A DNA stretch of 64,000 bases. It comes from Perognathus longimembris pacificus. Its lineage: Eukaryota; Chordata; Mammalia; Rodentia; Heteromyidae. The position numbers and the translations under genes are program-made. The stretch spans positions 108,221,885 through 108,285,884 of the forward strand of contig NC_063163.1 in NCBI RefSeq assembly GCF_023159225.1, in the 5' to 3' direction. Under the pieces are notes generated by a model, which ran no database searches, was not told where the DNA came from, and saw only the letters and a list, made by a program, of their open reading frames with translations. Shown here in pieces: positions 1-16,079 of the stretch (its first letter is position 1; each line of letters opens with the position of its first letter).

Positions 1-626
1 TGAGCCAGCCTTGAGCAAACAAGTTGAGTGAGCACACAGTCCTGGTTTAAAAAAAAAATTCTCCTTGACTGATCTAACCCAACAGGGCATTGTTTAGGTC
101 CACAAGAACATCTTGATGGGATGTTAGTTTCCTTTTATTGAGCCTCAGGTGGGAACAAAGACTTTCTACATAATGATTTCTCAGAGACAATACCGAAGTT
201 AATTACTTCTCCAGGTTGAATGGCCCTAATTCCTTTTATTGCCACTCTGGGCTACTGTTGTTTGTCATTTCCTCACTTCTGTGTGCTGCTTTGGCTTCTG
301 TTCCAGTTCTCTGTGTCCTTTGAAAGTGTGGAATCCTGAACTTAATACAGATTCTGATCCTGGCTAGAGGTCTCGCAAAACAGTGTTTGCTTAGCTAAGT
401 CTGCTCATTTCCCATATGAACACAACAAGTAATAGGCATGCCTTCCACTCCTGGCATGCCATGTCACAGGCATAAGGAAAGAGAGTGCCCACCTGGATGA
501 GGGCAGGGCCTGAGGTAACTCATAGGCTGCACTTTCCCCAGTGTTTTGTTTTGTTTTTAATCCAAAATAAATCATCTAAACATATAGGAAGAACAGGATG
601 GGAGAGGAAATCCATCGCTAAAAAGG

Positions 627-872
627 GTACTGGGAGCTAGATACCAGTGGCTCATGCCTATAATCCTAGCTACTCACAAGGCTGAGATCTGAGGATTATG
701 GTTCAAAGCCAGACCAGGCAGAAAAGTCTATGAGACTCTCATCTCCAACCAACTACCAAAAAGCCAGAAATGGAGTCGTGGATCAAGTGGTAGAGTGCTA
801 GCCTTGAACACAAAAGCTCAGGGACAGTGACCAGGCCTTAAGTTCAAGCTCAGAACTGGCACAAAAGAACAA
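627..872 (+). mobile_element. Composite SINE (B1-like left arm, ID-like right arm)
   Basis: GTGGCTCATGCCTATAATCC and GGTTCAAAGCC in the left arm, GTGGTAGAGTGCTAGCC in the right arm. Similar AAAAAGGGTAC / AAAAAGGCTAC flanks suggest a target duplication. Confidence 0.8.
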
Positions 873-1275
873 AAAGGCTACAGGGCCATGGAATGGGATG
901 AGATAGGAGACAGTATAAGCCAGAGAAACTCACGGGAGGTCAGAGCTGTAGAAGGGAGAGGGTAAATTTCTTCCTCTTAGGGCTATGGCTGTCACTTCCA
1001 GCCTAGGAGTGTGGAAATAGAAACCTCAGAGTTTGGTACTAGCGATCTGTATGAGTTTCCAATTGATATAATAAAATATTCCAAGCTGAGTACTTTATAA
1101 TAAAAAGAGGCTAATGTAACTCACAACATTAGAGGTAGAAAGTCAGTCCAAACAGCTTGACACTGGGCTCTGGTGATGGGAGAAAGGGGTGTAACTACAT
1201 CATCCCAGGGCAGATGACTTCTAGGAAGAGAGAAAGATCTCCTGGTGAAATAGGAAGGCAGAGATGGGTTAGGCT

Positions 1276-1327
1276 CTAATAATAATAATAATAATAATAA
1301 TTATTATTATTATTATTATTATTATAA
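1276..1327. repeat. (AAT)n(ATT)n perfect palindrome
   Basis: About eight TAA units run directly into about eight TTA units, giving a near-perfect inverted repeat. Confidence 0.95.
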
Positions 1328-1949
1328 TTCTTTCTCTGGAGAATCAACTTAAAACTATAAAAATCTCCCTTAATCTCTTAGCACCCTCAGTGAAGCTAAA
1401 GAGCTCTACCTCTTAAAGGTTTCATGGCTTCTTAAAACCTACAGCACTGGGGACTAGGCTTCCAATACATCAACTCTTGGGGACAGACCATGATGCAAAC
1501 CGTAGCAGGGCTGTTATCCAGCTTGGCTAATCCCCAGGAAGGCTCTGCACATGGTTCTGGTGTGTGCATCCCCTGTTGCTTCCTGAGAAGGAGGAACGTG
1601 CTCCCTGTGTGTCATCACCGCCACGTTCTCCATGGCTTTTCTCAAGAATACCTCAAGCCACAAATGCTAAAGTCCACTTTGCCTAATTGGAGAAATTAGA
1701 GAATTTGTTTTTCTACATCAAGCCAAACCTGAGATTTGATTTAGAAATCCCATTTAAGTCACCACAGAGACGAAAAATTGGAAGTAACCTTCAGATCGTG
1801 TGGCCAAATGGATCTCCGCCTGGTACACAGATTGTAGGCACCCCTAGTAGATCCCACTACTTGGAGGGCATGATTTGTGTTTCCACAAATTCTACTTAAG
1901 TAGGTGAGCTAGAACAACATTATATATATTTCTATTTTGATGGAAGATT

Positions 1950-2183
1950 TTTTTTTTCTGGTTGTGGGGCTTGAGCTCTGGGCCTGGGCACTGTCCCTGA
2001 GCTCTTCAGCTCAAGGCCAGTGCTCTACCACTTTGAGCCACAGAAGCACTTCTGGTTTTCTGGTGGTTTATTGGAGATAAGAGTCTCAAGGACTTTCTTG
2101 CCTGGGCTGGCTTTGAACCGCGACCCTCAGATCTTGGAGTTCTGAGTAGGTAGGATTACAGGCGTGAGCCACCAGTGCCCAGC
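1950..2183 (-). mobile_element. Composite SINE, B1-like plus ID-like
   Basis: Minus-strand copy. Flanks TTTGATGGAAGATTTTT (left) and TTTGATGAAAGATTTTT (right) are target-site duplicates. Confidence 0.85.
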
Positions 2184-2235
2184 TTTGATGAAAGATTTTT
2201 ATGGGAATAAAAATGCCTTTAAAAAGTTGGATGAT

Positions 2236-2441
2236 GGGGCTGGGGATATAGCCTAGTGGCAAGAGTGCCTGCCTCATATACATGAGGCCCTGGGTTCGAT
2301 TCCCCAGCACCACATATACTGAAAATGGCCAGAAGTGGCGCTGTGGCTCAAGTGGCAGAGTGCTAGCCTTGAGCAAAAAGAAGCCAGGGACAGTGCTCAG
2401 GCCCAGAGTCCAAGCCCCAGGACTGGCCAAAAAAAAAAAAA
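2236..2441 (+). mobile_element. Dimeric ID-like SINE
   Basis: Left arm has box A GCCTAGTGG and box B GGTTCGATTCC; right arm TGTGGCTCAAGTGG; poly-A end. Flanked by AAAAAGTTGGATGA on both sides. Confidence 0.9.
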
Positions 2442-2688
2442 AGTTGGATGAGGGGAACAATCAACAGGGTGACACTGATCTAGATGCATTTGTGCTCATA
2501 AATGGTTATGTTGAGTGGAAACCCCTTTGTACACTAAAGATAATAATTATAACAATAAGCTTGCAAACTATTTTGTCCACTCAGTCTTCTTCAAATTAAG
2601 ACCTCCCTTTAACAACAAGCATACAATGTTCAGTAATTCACATGTAGACAGTTCTAATTCTTACAGCCATCTTCCACTCTTGACGTTT

Positions 2689-2913
2689 GGTTTTTGTTTT
2701 TGTTTTTTTTTTGTTGTTTTTTTGCCAGTCCTAGGCCGTGAACTCAGGGCCTGAGCACTGTCCCTGGCTTCTTTTTGCTCAAGGCTAGCACTCTGCCACC
2801 TGAGCCACAGCGCCACTTCTGGCCATTTTCTGTATATGTGGTGCTGAGGAATCGAACCCAGGGCCTCATGTATACGAGGCAAGCACTCTTGCCACTAGGC
2901 CATATTCCCAGCC
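2689..2913 (-). mobile_element. Dimeric ID-like SINE
   Basis: Poly-T start then the inverse consensus. Target duplicates CACTCTTGACGTTT and CACTCTTGAGGTTT. Confidence 0.88.
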
Positions 2914-3670
2914 CACTCTTGAGGTTTTATGATACCCAGAAAGGCTTATAGGTCACAGGAAGCGACTCACAGTAGTGAAAGAAAGGTCTTTTCTTGACTT
3001 CTTTCAAAGGTGAGGGGCTCACTACTTAACAAAGTACCAGCTCTGAAAAACATATTGAATATGCTGAATGAAGAAAATTTGCTTTGATCGCCACAAAGTT
3101 TTAATTGCCTTTTGGTCTGGTCTGGATTCCCTAGGACAGAGGAGAGGAAGAATGAGAAAGTACAGCTCAGCTTCCTCCACTCTAGACTGCACTGTAGTGG
3201 AGTAAGAAGTAAGGACAAGAAATAGGAAAATTCAGAGACAATGAGGGTAAGGAAGCAACTGGAATGCAGAAGGACTGAGAACCCCATGTGTGTCCATTCA
3301 GCTAACCCCACCCCAATTCCAGCAGCATCCTTTCCAGAGGATTCTCTTCAGAGTGGTTGGAATGATCTGTTTGGCCAGCAATACCAATTAACAGCATCCA
3401 TGGCATCCCTTTAGGCCCCACATCTACTAAAAAGCCTCAGAATATGAGAGGTGGCTCTGAATAGGGCTCCATTGGACAAGGTCCTAAAATCCTAGAGTCC
3501 ATGAGGCCATAGAGCCTCTACTCAAATTACTAGGGGAATCTGAGCCCCACACAGGGAAGTGGCTTTTCCTCGATCATACAGCCCAGCAGAAGGCCCAAAT
3601 CTCTGATGCTCAACCTTGTGTTCTTTCCACTATCTAACAGTAACTGGTGTGCTTAACAATCCTAAGAAAG

Positions 3671-3861
3671 GGGGCTGGGGGTATGGCCTAGTGGTAAGAG
3701 TACTTGTCTCGTATACATGAGGCCCTGGGTTCAATTCCCCAGCACCACATATACAGAAAACAGCCAGAAGTGGTGCTGTGGCTCAAGTGGCAGAGTGCTA
3801 GCCTTGAGGGACAGTGCTTAGGCCCTGAGTCCAAGACCCAGGACTGGCCAAAAAAAAAAAA
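3671..3861 (+). mobile_element. Dimeric ID-like SINE
   Basis: Flanked by AATCCTAAGAAAG on both sides. The right arm has lost the AGCAAAAAGAAGCCA stretch found in most copies. Confidence 0.9.
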
Positions 3862-3984
3862 AATCCTAAGAAAGGGCAGTCATTGTTGTTATTATTGTGA
3901 CTATTCTTTATTTTACAATGATATACTATTTATTTTATAAATGGGAAGAATGGGGCTTAGAAAGATTGCTTGCCTAAATCTGTG

Positions 3985-4105
3985 CATTCCGTGATAGTTT
4001 TTGTTTGTTTTTTAAGAGAAGGTCTTGCTATGTAGAACAGACTCTCCTTAAACTCATGATCCTCTTGCCTTCTGAGTCAAAAATGTACTACCAACCACAC
4101 TAAGC
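3985..4105 (-). mobile_element. B1-like SINE fragment
   Basis: Inverse of the typical B1 3' part: AGGTCTTGCTATGTAGAACA and CTCATGATCCTCTTGCC. Supports a rodent genome. Confidence 0.6.
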
Positions 4106-4106
4106 A

Positions 4107-4304
4107 CCTGGGAATATGGCCTAGTGGTAAAGTGCTTGCCTCATATACATGAAGCCCTGGGTTCGATTCCTCAGTATCATAAATATAGAAAAAGGCCAGA
4201 GGTAGCGCTGTGGCTCAAGAGGCAGAGTGCTAGCCTTGAGCAAAAAGAAGCCAGGGACAGTGCTCAGGCCCTGAGTTCAAGCCCCAGGACTGGCACACAC
4301 ACAC
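4107..4304 (+). mobile_element. Dimeric ID-like SINE
   Basis: GAATATGGCCTAGTGG, box B GGTTCGATTCC, then the shared right arm, ending in an ACACAC/A-rich tail. Confidence 0.85.
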
Positions 4305-5021
4305 ACAAAAAAACAAACCACTCTAGGCTAGAGCTAAGTCTTGCAACCCTCTTCTGATTCTATCCATCCACGTCTTTCCTCTAAAGTCAGTATACATTGG
4401 ATTAGAGTTTGAGTGAATTCCTCAAATTACCTATCTGGTGGAAGGGCTATATTTTGTACTGGGAAGGCTTCAGAAGGATGCTGCTTGCTTCTGGGGTAAA
4501 CATCAGATACACTTGCTATGACTGGAAAGTACCTATGTCTTGAGCCCCGTAAGCTGCCCCTTTCTTGACACCATTTACGACATGCTCTTCTCTTTGTGAA
4601 TCTATGTTCCTATGCTTTCCCTGCTTCTCACCACCCCAGTTTTCAAGCCTGACAAATTCCCCTTGCTATCCAATGAGCTGTAAGTTTCAGGCGTGCATAG
4701 ATTTCTATCTGCTTTGCTTTCGATTTACCTCAAGGCTACAGGAAAAAGGTTCCCAGTACATAGGAGATGTTCAATCAATACTATGAATAAACACATACCG
4801 GGTAGGCTAAATCTACCATAAGAAGAAGGCAATGGGAAAAGGGCCAGAGAGGCAGAGAGGCAGGCAACAGGAGAGCCATGGAATGGCCGTGAGGGGGAGA
4901 CAGAGGAACACAGAGCCACTGTGGGAGAGTTAATGATGGGGAGGGAGTGAAGAACCCACAGGGTAAGCTACTGGGAGATCAAGGGTCTTCAAGGTGGGCA
5001 TGGGGGAGGATCCGGGCCTAA

Positions 5022-9270
<4,249 letters not shown>

Positions 9271-9411
9271 GCCGCCCGGGAGCCCCGCGAGGCGCCCCGT
9301 GAGCCGCAGCCCCGCGTCCCGCCCCGGAGCCGGGGCCTCGGGGCCCAGGGAGGGGGACGGACCCGTGTGAGCGTGCGCAGACGCGGAGCGGGCCCGGCCT
9401 TCCTCGGGGTC

Positions 9412-9430
9412 GGGGGGGGGGGGGGGGGGG
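9412..9430 (+). repeat. G19 homopolymer in HEPACAM 3' UTR
   Basis: Nineteen consecutive Gs, followed by CGGGGGG. Length is likely uncertain in any assembly. Confidence 0.9.
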
Positions 9431-9522
9431 CGGGGGGTGAAACCAGGTTGCGTTTGCTCTGGGTTTCTTGGCTTTGTTCTCAGTGGGTATATAGGTCGTG
9501 CCCTCTTAGGCCTGTATAGAAA

Positions 9523-9528
9523 ATTAAA
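9523..9528 (+). terminator. HEPACAM: Candidate HEPACAM polyadenylation signal ATTAAA
   Basis: ATTAAA is the second most common mammalian signal. It lies 253 bases after the stop and about 20 bases before a short A-rich stretch. A longer 3' UTR isoform cannot be excluded. Confidence 0.55.
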
Positions 9529-9602
9529 GTTCCTGCCCCTCCCTCCAAAAAGAAAAAAAAAAAATAAGAGGATCTTCTGAAACTAACATCAGTAACCTAA
9601 CA

Positions 9603-9614
9603 CCCCCCCCCCCC
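9603..9614 (+). repeat. C12 homopolymer
   Basis: Twelve consecutive Cs just downstream of HEPACAM. Confidence 0.9.
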
Positions 9615-9881
9615 ATGCTCCTGGGAGCAATTCATGCCCCCACTCGACTCCCTTTTCTTCTGGAAGTTTGATTTCTTTGGTTTTTGGAGGTTTTTTTTGC
9701 AAGCCCAGATTACAAAGACCACTTGCCCCCAATGCCCCACTGTCCTTAAGGACAGTACCAAGGAAGCAATGTGAAAGCAGCCTTAGGGAACTCCATTCCT
9801 GAGTTCCTATAAGGTGGTGAGGGAGATACATTCCACGCACCTAGCAAAGCACTCAGGCTCCCCATGTTGGCTTCCTCCCCC

Positions 9882-9978
9882 AAATGGAGCTGTGGCTCAA
9901 GCAGTTGAGCACCAGCGTTGAGCAAAAGAAAAGAAAAGAAAAGCTCCAGTGCTTAGGCCCTGAGTTCAAGCCTGGGGA

Positions 9979-9980
<2 letters not shown>
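9882..9980 (+). mobile_element. ID-like SINE arm
   Basis: GGAGCTGTGGCTCAAGCAG to GCCCTGAGTTCAAGCC: the right arm alone, running into the CT/CA repeat. Confidence 0.7.
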
Positions 9981-10042
<62 letters not shown>

Positions 10043-10046
10043 TGCA
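9981..10046 (+). repeat. (CT)n(CA)n compound microsatellite
   Basis: About 14 CT units followed by about 18 CA units, grown from a SINE tail. Confidence 0.92.
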
Positions 10047-10711
10047 CGCACCCCCACCCCCCACCCCTCTGCAAGCCATGCTTGGCATTCTTCCTGTTTG
10101 TGTTCATGAAAAGATGGGTGCCCTTAATTCTTTAAAGAAGAGCATGTCCATCCACCCCTCTCTCAGAAAGCTGTGTCAGTGGCATCTGTGTCTAACCCCT
10201 CATGCTTCTATGGCTTCCTATGAACCAAGCATTTCCAACAGTCATCCCTGGGAAGGTTGTGGTGCTTCCTCCAACTGAAAGAATGAAACTCTGATCTCCA
10301 GCAAAACGGTGTGGAGGAGAGGACACTTGCTGCCTGCCCCGTCAGACAATAAGTCCTGCCAGTCCTGACATCAATGATCCAACCCTTGCCACGTCCTGTG
10401 TCCTCTCCCCTTAGGTGCCTTGCTTCCAGATGCTTAGACCCCACACCACCAGACAGGGAAAGCTCCCTAATCATTCCACCCTCTGAATATGAAGGGAGTG
10501 GGCCACTGGGGAGCCCACACAGGCCACTACTTTGGAATAGTTTGGAGGAGAGGCAATAATCTATTGAGTGAGGAGTTAGGGCAGTTAAAAAGTGGAAGGA
10601 GGAAGAAGCCCCAGGTATTTGGTCCTCTCCTTCCTACTGTTCTCGGGAGGCTTTGCATCCCTGCTCCCTCCTTATCTTCTAAGTCTCAGCTCTGACCATC
10701 CCATAAGCATT

Positions 10712-10915
10712 TTTTTTTGGTCAGATATGGGGCTTGAACTCATGGCTTGGGCGCTGTCCCCGAGCTTTCTCACTCAAGGCTAGTGTTCTACCATTTCAAG
10801 CCACAGCAACACTTCCAGTTTTCTGGTGATTAATTGGAGACAAGAGGCTCATGGATTTTTCTGCCCGAGCTAGCTTTGAACCGTGATCCTCAGATATCAG
10901 CCTCCTGTGTAGCTT
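10712..10915 (-). mobile_element. Composite SINE, B1-like plus ID-like
   Basis: GGGGCTTGAACTCATGGC, GGTGATTAATTGGAGACAAG, CAGATATCAGCCTCCTG. A second partial copy of the same family follows at about 10970-11060. Confidence 0.8.
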
Positions 10916-11529
10916 TTTTCTTTTCCTTTTGGTTTGTCTTTTTGGGGGGAGGGGAGTAAGGCAGGGGGCTACTGGGGCTTGAACTCATGGCCTTGTGCTC
11001 TTGCATGGCTATTTTGCTCAAGGCCAGTGCTCTCACTTGAGCCACACCTCCACTTCTGTTATGAGCAATTTTCAAGGCATCTTGTAGCTACCATCTCTCC
11101 ATCAAGCCATGCATTGCCCCAGCCTAAGAGCACCAAGATTTCTAGTTTCTCCCCTCTACCCTCAGTCCAATAACATGCTTGTCAGTAGCTTGTCGGTTCC
11201 CTAGACACTTCCTGGGTTCATGTAAGCAAGTGTATCTCTACATCTCCCCTTTCTTAATGAGAACAGATCCCCTAACCTTATAGGGTACATCATTCCTCAA
11301 GAGGTATGTAAGGAAAAACTGCTCAGGCAGCGGGGATATGCAAGACTTGGAGATGGGGTGCCTGCTAAGTCAGCCCTGAGATATAGGGGTGAAGGTTAGG
11401 GTGAGATGAGACCATGCCACGCCCTGGTGCTGAACCCCTGAGGGGCCGGCTTCCCAGGCTCAAGCCAAATCTGCCTTCTATTGGGGGGGGTAAGTACGAA
11501 AGTGGATTTTTTGTTGTTGTTCATTGTGT

Positions 11530-11620
11530 TTTGATCTTTATCTTTGTATTACTAGCATCTAGCAGAGTGCCTAGCACATGCTGGATGCTCAATAAACTTT
11601 TGATGAAATGAAATGAGAAT
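11530..11620 (+). mobile_element. MIR-type fragment
   Basis: GAGTGCCTAGCACATGCTGG then ATGCTCAATAAACTTTTGATG, the typical MIR 3' end; its AATAAA is not a gene signal. Confidence 0.7.
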
Positions 11621-12483
11621 CTTCTTTCACTTAAGGAAGAACAGAATGAACCACTTCATTATATGAACCATTTCCTTTTATCTTCTTCCACTATTCTTTA
11701 TCCTCCTTTAAGTTGTCTACTCAACCATCTTTCCAAGGGTACCCTCCAGTGACCTTGTACATCCTACTAGGCCTTAAAGACCCAGCACCACCACACTCAA
11801 GTCCAAGTCCAACACATACCACTCCAATTTATAACAGCTTTTAGCTTGCCAAAAGTACCCTCAAATAGATGCCTACCTTAATTATTAAGAATAAATAATG
11901 TGCCTCGAATTTGAATGCAATTTTAAGCACACAGGAGGACACATGTCGGTTCTATGTAAATACTATGCCATTTCATATAAGGGGCTTGCGTATCCTCAGA
12001 GTTTGGTATCCCAAGGGAGTCCTGTAATTAATCTCCCATGATTACTGAGAGTTGACTAAATTAGCTTTTAAGTATATGAAGTAAAAATTAATAGCACTAC
12101 AGATAGAAGTCTACAAACCTACTTGGCAGTATTAAACATTAACATACCTGCCTTGATTCTGTTTCTTGAAGAGAATTAAAAAGAATATAAAAACATAGGC
12201 CATTTTTAGCGGTCCAATACATAAACTTAGTTTTCAACGTGTAAAAGCTTTTCCAATTAAGAGTGCATACTTTCCTGAAGAACACATAGAATGTTTTCCA
12301 AAACTTGACCATTTTCTAGGACATGAGTCTCAGTGAATTTTGAAGAGCTGAGATCATACAGACTGCATTCTCTGACTACAAATTAATTAGAACTCAATAA
12401 CTTTGAATTTAAAATGTACTTCTTAATAATTCATTTGCCAAAGAAGAAATCACAATAGAAACATTTTAACAAAGCATAATAAG

Positions 12484-12600
12484 CCCAATATGGTAACCCA
12501 TACCTGTTGTCCTAGTACTCAAGATAGGGACGCAAGAGGATCCTGAGTTTGAAGCCAGCCTGGGATACATAGAGAGATCATCTCTCAAAACAACCAAAGG
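12484..12600 (+). mobile_element. B1-like SINE fragment
   Basis: GTAACCCATACCTGTTGTCC, TTTGAAGCCAGCCTGGG, ATAGAGAGATCATCTCTC: a diverged B1. Confidence 0.65.
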
Positions 12601-12721
12601 ATAGGGATGTTACTGGTAGCACTGCAGAAAAACAAACCAAAAAGTCCAACAAGAAAATACAAATACCATAAGATGAAGCAAAAAAATGCTGTTAAGGCTG
12701 CAGATTAAAAATCAAAGCAGC

Positions 12722-12945
12722 CTCTGGGCACCAATACCTCATGCTTCAGAGGCTAAGATCTGAAGATGACAGTTCAGAGCCAGCCTGGGCAGACAAATCT
12801 GTAAGACTCTTATCTCCAATTAGCAAGCAAAAAGCCAGAAGTGGAGCTGTGGCCCAATTGGTACTAGCCTTAAGTGAAAAAGGCCAGGCAAGGGGTCAAG
12901 GCCCTGAGTGCAAGCCTCAAAACAAACTTACCCTTCCTCCACACC
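12722..12945 (+). mobile_element. Composite SINE, B1-like plus ID-like
   Basis: GAGGCTAAGATCTGAAG, CAGCCTGGGCAGACAAATC, GGAGCTGTGGCCCAATTGG. Diverged copy. Confidence 0.75.
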
Positions 12946-13063
12946 AAAACAAAACAAAAACAACAAAAAGATTGGAAACAAAACCCAAACTGCCATTCTG
13001 TTCAAATTATGTGATTTTCTATGTAGCAAGTCGAGAAGAATAAGCAAATTATTAGACAAGCTA

Positions 13064-13530
13064 TCAGGTTATCTCGGTTCTCTATTGCTCTGTAACAAAC
13101 CACCCCAAAACTGAGCAACTTATAGCTAAAATAACTGTATTGGCTTGCAGTTCGTAGTAACAGTGGTTTGGGCTGGTTTCAAAACAGGCAGTTTCTTTAC
13201 TGCTGCTGCCTGAGGTCACATGTGACTGTATCATCAAACAGCTTGATTTGGAGCTGGATGCCTGAAATGGCCTCATTCATCTGTCAGGTGACTGATGCTG
13301 GCTGTTGGCCCTGAGGCTTCGGAATTCACAGACAGTAGTTTATCTCTGCTCCCTGTGGCTAAAACAAGCATCTTCCCATGGAAGATCAGAGTAGTCACTG
13401 AAGAGGCCATAGTAATGTTTCAAGCCCTCCTAAGGCTTAGTCTTAGGAATTCTACAACATGACGTCTACCAAAGCAATTCAGTAGGCCAACTCAACCTCA
13501 AGGGGTTGATGAATCTATTTTCTTCTTCAT
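13064..13530. repeat. Old interspersed repeat, class unresolved
   Basis: Starts with TGCTCTGTAACAAACCACCC, a motif common to a widespread mammalian repeat. No coding capacity. A library search is needed to name it. Confidence 0.4.
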
Positions 13531-13918
13531 GAGAAAGAAAACAAACTTCCCAAGGGATAAGCTTAAAGAGCTAGTGGGAATTATTACAACTAACTTTGCA
13601 ACTAATTTCCAATGCAAGATATAACACATTAGCTTAAAAAGTGCATTCAAGGATCTGTATAGAGGAAATTACAAAAACGTATTGAATGAAAACCTTAGTA
13701 AAGAGGTATTCATGAATAAGACTATGTTGTAAGATGTTAGTTCTTCTTATATATTCAATCTTTTTTTCAGTTACAGAGTTTTCAAGGAACTTCACAAGTA
13801 TAAGACTCCCAATTAGCCAAGACACACTTTAAAATGAAAGGGGGAAAATAAGAGCTGGAGATGTTTCAAGTAGTAGAGGCCCAAGGCCCTGAGTTCAATC
13901 CCTAGTATTGCTAGAGTA

Positions 13919-14175
13919 GGACAGGAGGAGGATAGGGAGGGACAGGGGAAGGGGAGGAAGGGAGAGGGGAGGAGGGGGAGGGGGAGGAGGGGAAAGAGGA
14001 GGAGGAGAAGGAGGAGGAGGAGGAGGAGGAGGAGGAGGAGGAGGAGGAGGAGGAGGAGGAGGAAAGGAGGAGGAGGAGGAGGAGGAGGAGGAGGAGGAGG
14101 AGGAGGAGGAGGAGGAGGAGGAGGAGGAGGAGGAGGAGGAGGAGGAGGAGGAGGAGGAGGAGGAGGAGGAGGAAA
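13919..14175 (+). repeat. Long (GGA)n polypurine tract
   Basis: About 250 bases nearly free of pyrimidines; nearly pure GGA units from about 14011 to 14173, broken by GGAAAGG. Produces spurious poly-Pro and poly-Ser frames on the minus strand. Confidence 0.95.
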
Positions 14176-15324
14176 GCATGATCTCAACTCAACCTATTTC
14201 AAAGTCCACAAGAATTCATCCTTTTCACCCTGCCAGCTTGACCAACAGGAGCCACGGGAAGCCAGAGAAGCCAGGAGTCAGAGGTGAAGAGAAATTTCCT
14301 GTAAAGATCGTGCTAAAGAGTGTCTGGTCCTTCTCCTCTTTCCTCTCTCTTACAAACAACTAACGACTTTCAAAACACAAAACACTAGAACTAGGGTTAC
14401 AAAAGGCAGTGTTTAAACTGGTCACTGGGCCTGAAATAACACAGGAGGCAGCGCTCATCCATCTACATCATCCCCAGTGACTCATACTTTTGGCTTTTCC
14501 CTACTTTGTGGAAATGAGACAATCAGAGCACTGTTGGACCAGGTTGCTGGAAATGAGTACTGGGACCTAGAGGAGCCATCTAGAAGTCCCTTGTTGGGAA
14601 GTCCCATTGGCTATCATGCTCATCACTGGTACCCCAGCTGCTTGGACCAAGTAAGAGTCCTAAAGTCATACAGGAACCTGCCAGCATGGTTGGCCCGCTC
14701 CAATCCCCTTCATTTCTTAGTATTTGGATCTTCTGAGTCTGTTCATGGGGAGAGGATGTTCCAAAATGAACTCCAGGCATGGGGCATGAGGATGTAGGGT
14801 AGCATCTATTCTTTAGCTGATGTAGACTCTGGAGCTCCATTCCCAAAGTATGACATGAGCACCTTTTCTTCATTGTTTAACTGTCCATTCTAAGGACAGT
14901 TCCTTTGTGACTAGCCTCTTCTCCCTTGAGGGAAGTTTAATCACCATTCTGTATTATAGAGACTTGAGTAAAACCAAGTTGACATCACAAAACTAGCAGA
15001 GAAGTTGCAGTCGCCCCAAGTACCGTATAGAAGCAGGAGAGACTGAAGAAGGACTGCTCACAGTAACATTCTTAAAGAGTTCGGCTACTCCCCGAGCTTC
15101 TGCATGGGGGAAACTCCAAATTGGCTGTGTAGGTACAGTAAATCTACTTGCCCTGGTGCATCCTTTCCTGTCTCTTCCTTGGCTGACCTCAGTATCCAAA
15201 TGAATAATATCTTCTTTAGTTTGCCCCCAAGATCCTTTGTTTTAATCACTTCTCTACATTGTGGGTTACACATGGATCTATTTTCAAATCATGAACTGGG
15301 CCACTACCCTCCACACTCTTGTTG

Positions 15325-15563
15325 TTTTTGTTGTATATGTTTTTTAGTGCTACTACTGGGATTTGAACTCAGGGCCTGGGCATTGTCCCTTAGGTTTTTC
15401 ACTCTACCACCTGAACCACAACTCCACACTCATGGCATTTTGGTAGTTAGTTGGAGAAAAGAGTCCATGGACTTTTCTGCCTGGGCTAACTTCAAACTGA
15501 GCTCCTCAGATCTCAGCCTCCTGAGTAGCTAGGACTACCATCAGAGCCACCAGTGCTTGGCCA
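15325..15563 (-). mobile_element. Composite SINE, B1-like plus ID-like
   Basis: GATTTGAACTCAGGGCC, CAGATCTCAGCCTCCTGAG. Followed at 15563-15650 by an inverse B1-like fragment. Confidence 0.8.
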
Positions 15564-15661
15564 TTGTGTATTTTTGAAACAGGATCTCACTATGTAGCGC
15601 AGGTTGATCTCAATCTCACCATCCTCCTAAAAGTTTTCCACCTCCCAAGGGCTGGATTAAG

Positions 15662-15854
15662 GGGGCTGGGGATATAGCCTAGTGGCAAGAGTGCCTGCCT
15701 CGGATACACGAGGCCCTAGGTTCGATTCCCCAGCACCACATATACAGAAAACGGCCAGAAGCGGCGCTGTGGCTCAAGTGGCAGAGTGCTAGCCTTGAGC
15801 GGGAAGAAGCCAGGGACAGTGCTCAGGCCCTGAGTCCAAGGCCCAGGACTGGCC

Positions 15855-15886
<32 letters not shown>

Positions 15887-15887
15887 A
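15662..15887 (+). mobile_element. Dimeric ID-like SINE, young copy
   Basis: Flanked by CCAAGGGCTGGATTAAG / CCAAGGGCTGGATTAAGG; intact boxes and a 30-base poly-A tail. Confidence 0.93.
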
Positions 15888-16079
15888 AAACCAAGGGCTG
15901 GATTAAGGTTTGCATTACCACACCCAGGTACACTTCCACTCCCAAAATTCCAAAATATTCTATTTTTTGATCCCAATTCCTACCCTTCCAATTCAGTCAC
16001 TCTGGTCTTTTCACTCCACCTATTCTTTATCCCATAACACTCCCCATTTTGCAGAGCTCATGATCTGCCTTAATGGGTC

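Larger units (their letters stand above)
9271..9548 (+). other. HEPACAM: HEPACAM 3' untranslated region
   Basis: GC-rich sequence after the stop, including a 19-G homopolymer at 9412-9430. It ends shortly after an ATTAAA signal. The exact cleavage point is inferred. Confidence 0.6.

Noticed and set aside
11591..11596. AATAAA as a distal HEPACAM polyadenylation signal
   Set aside because: It is part of a MIR 3' end, 2.3 kb past the stop and beyond SINE insertions.
13064..13530. A novel unannotated exon cluster
   Set aside because: Its opening motif is that of a widespread mammalian repeat, and stops occur in all frames.
13813..14187. Minus-strand poly-Pro/poly-Leu and poly-Ser frames
   Set aside because: Produced by the GGA polypurine tract; no start context, no non-repeat coding sequence.
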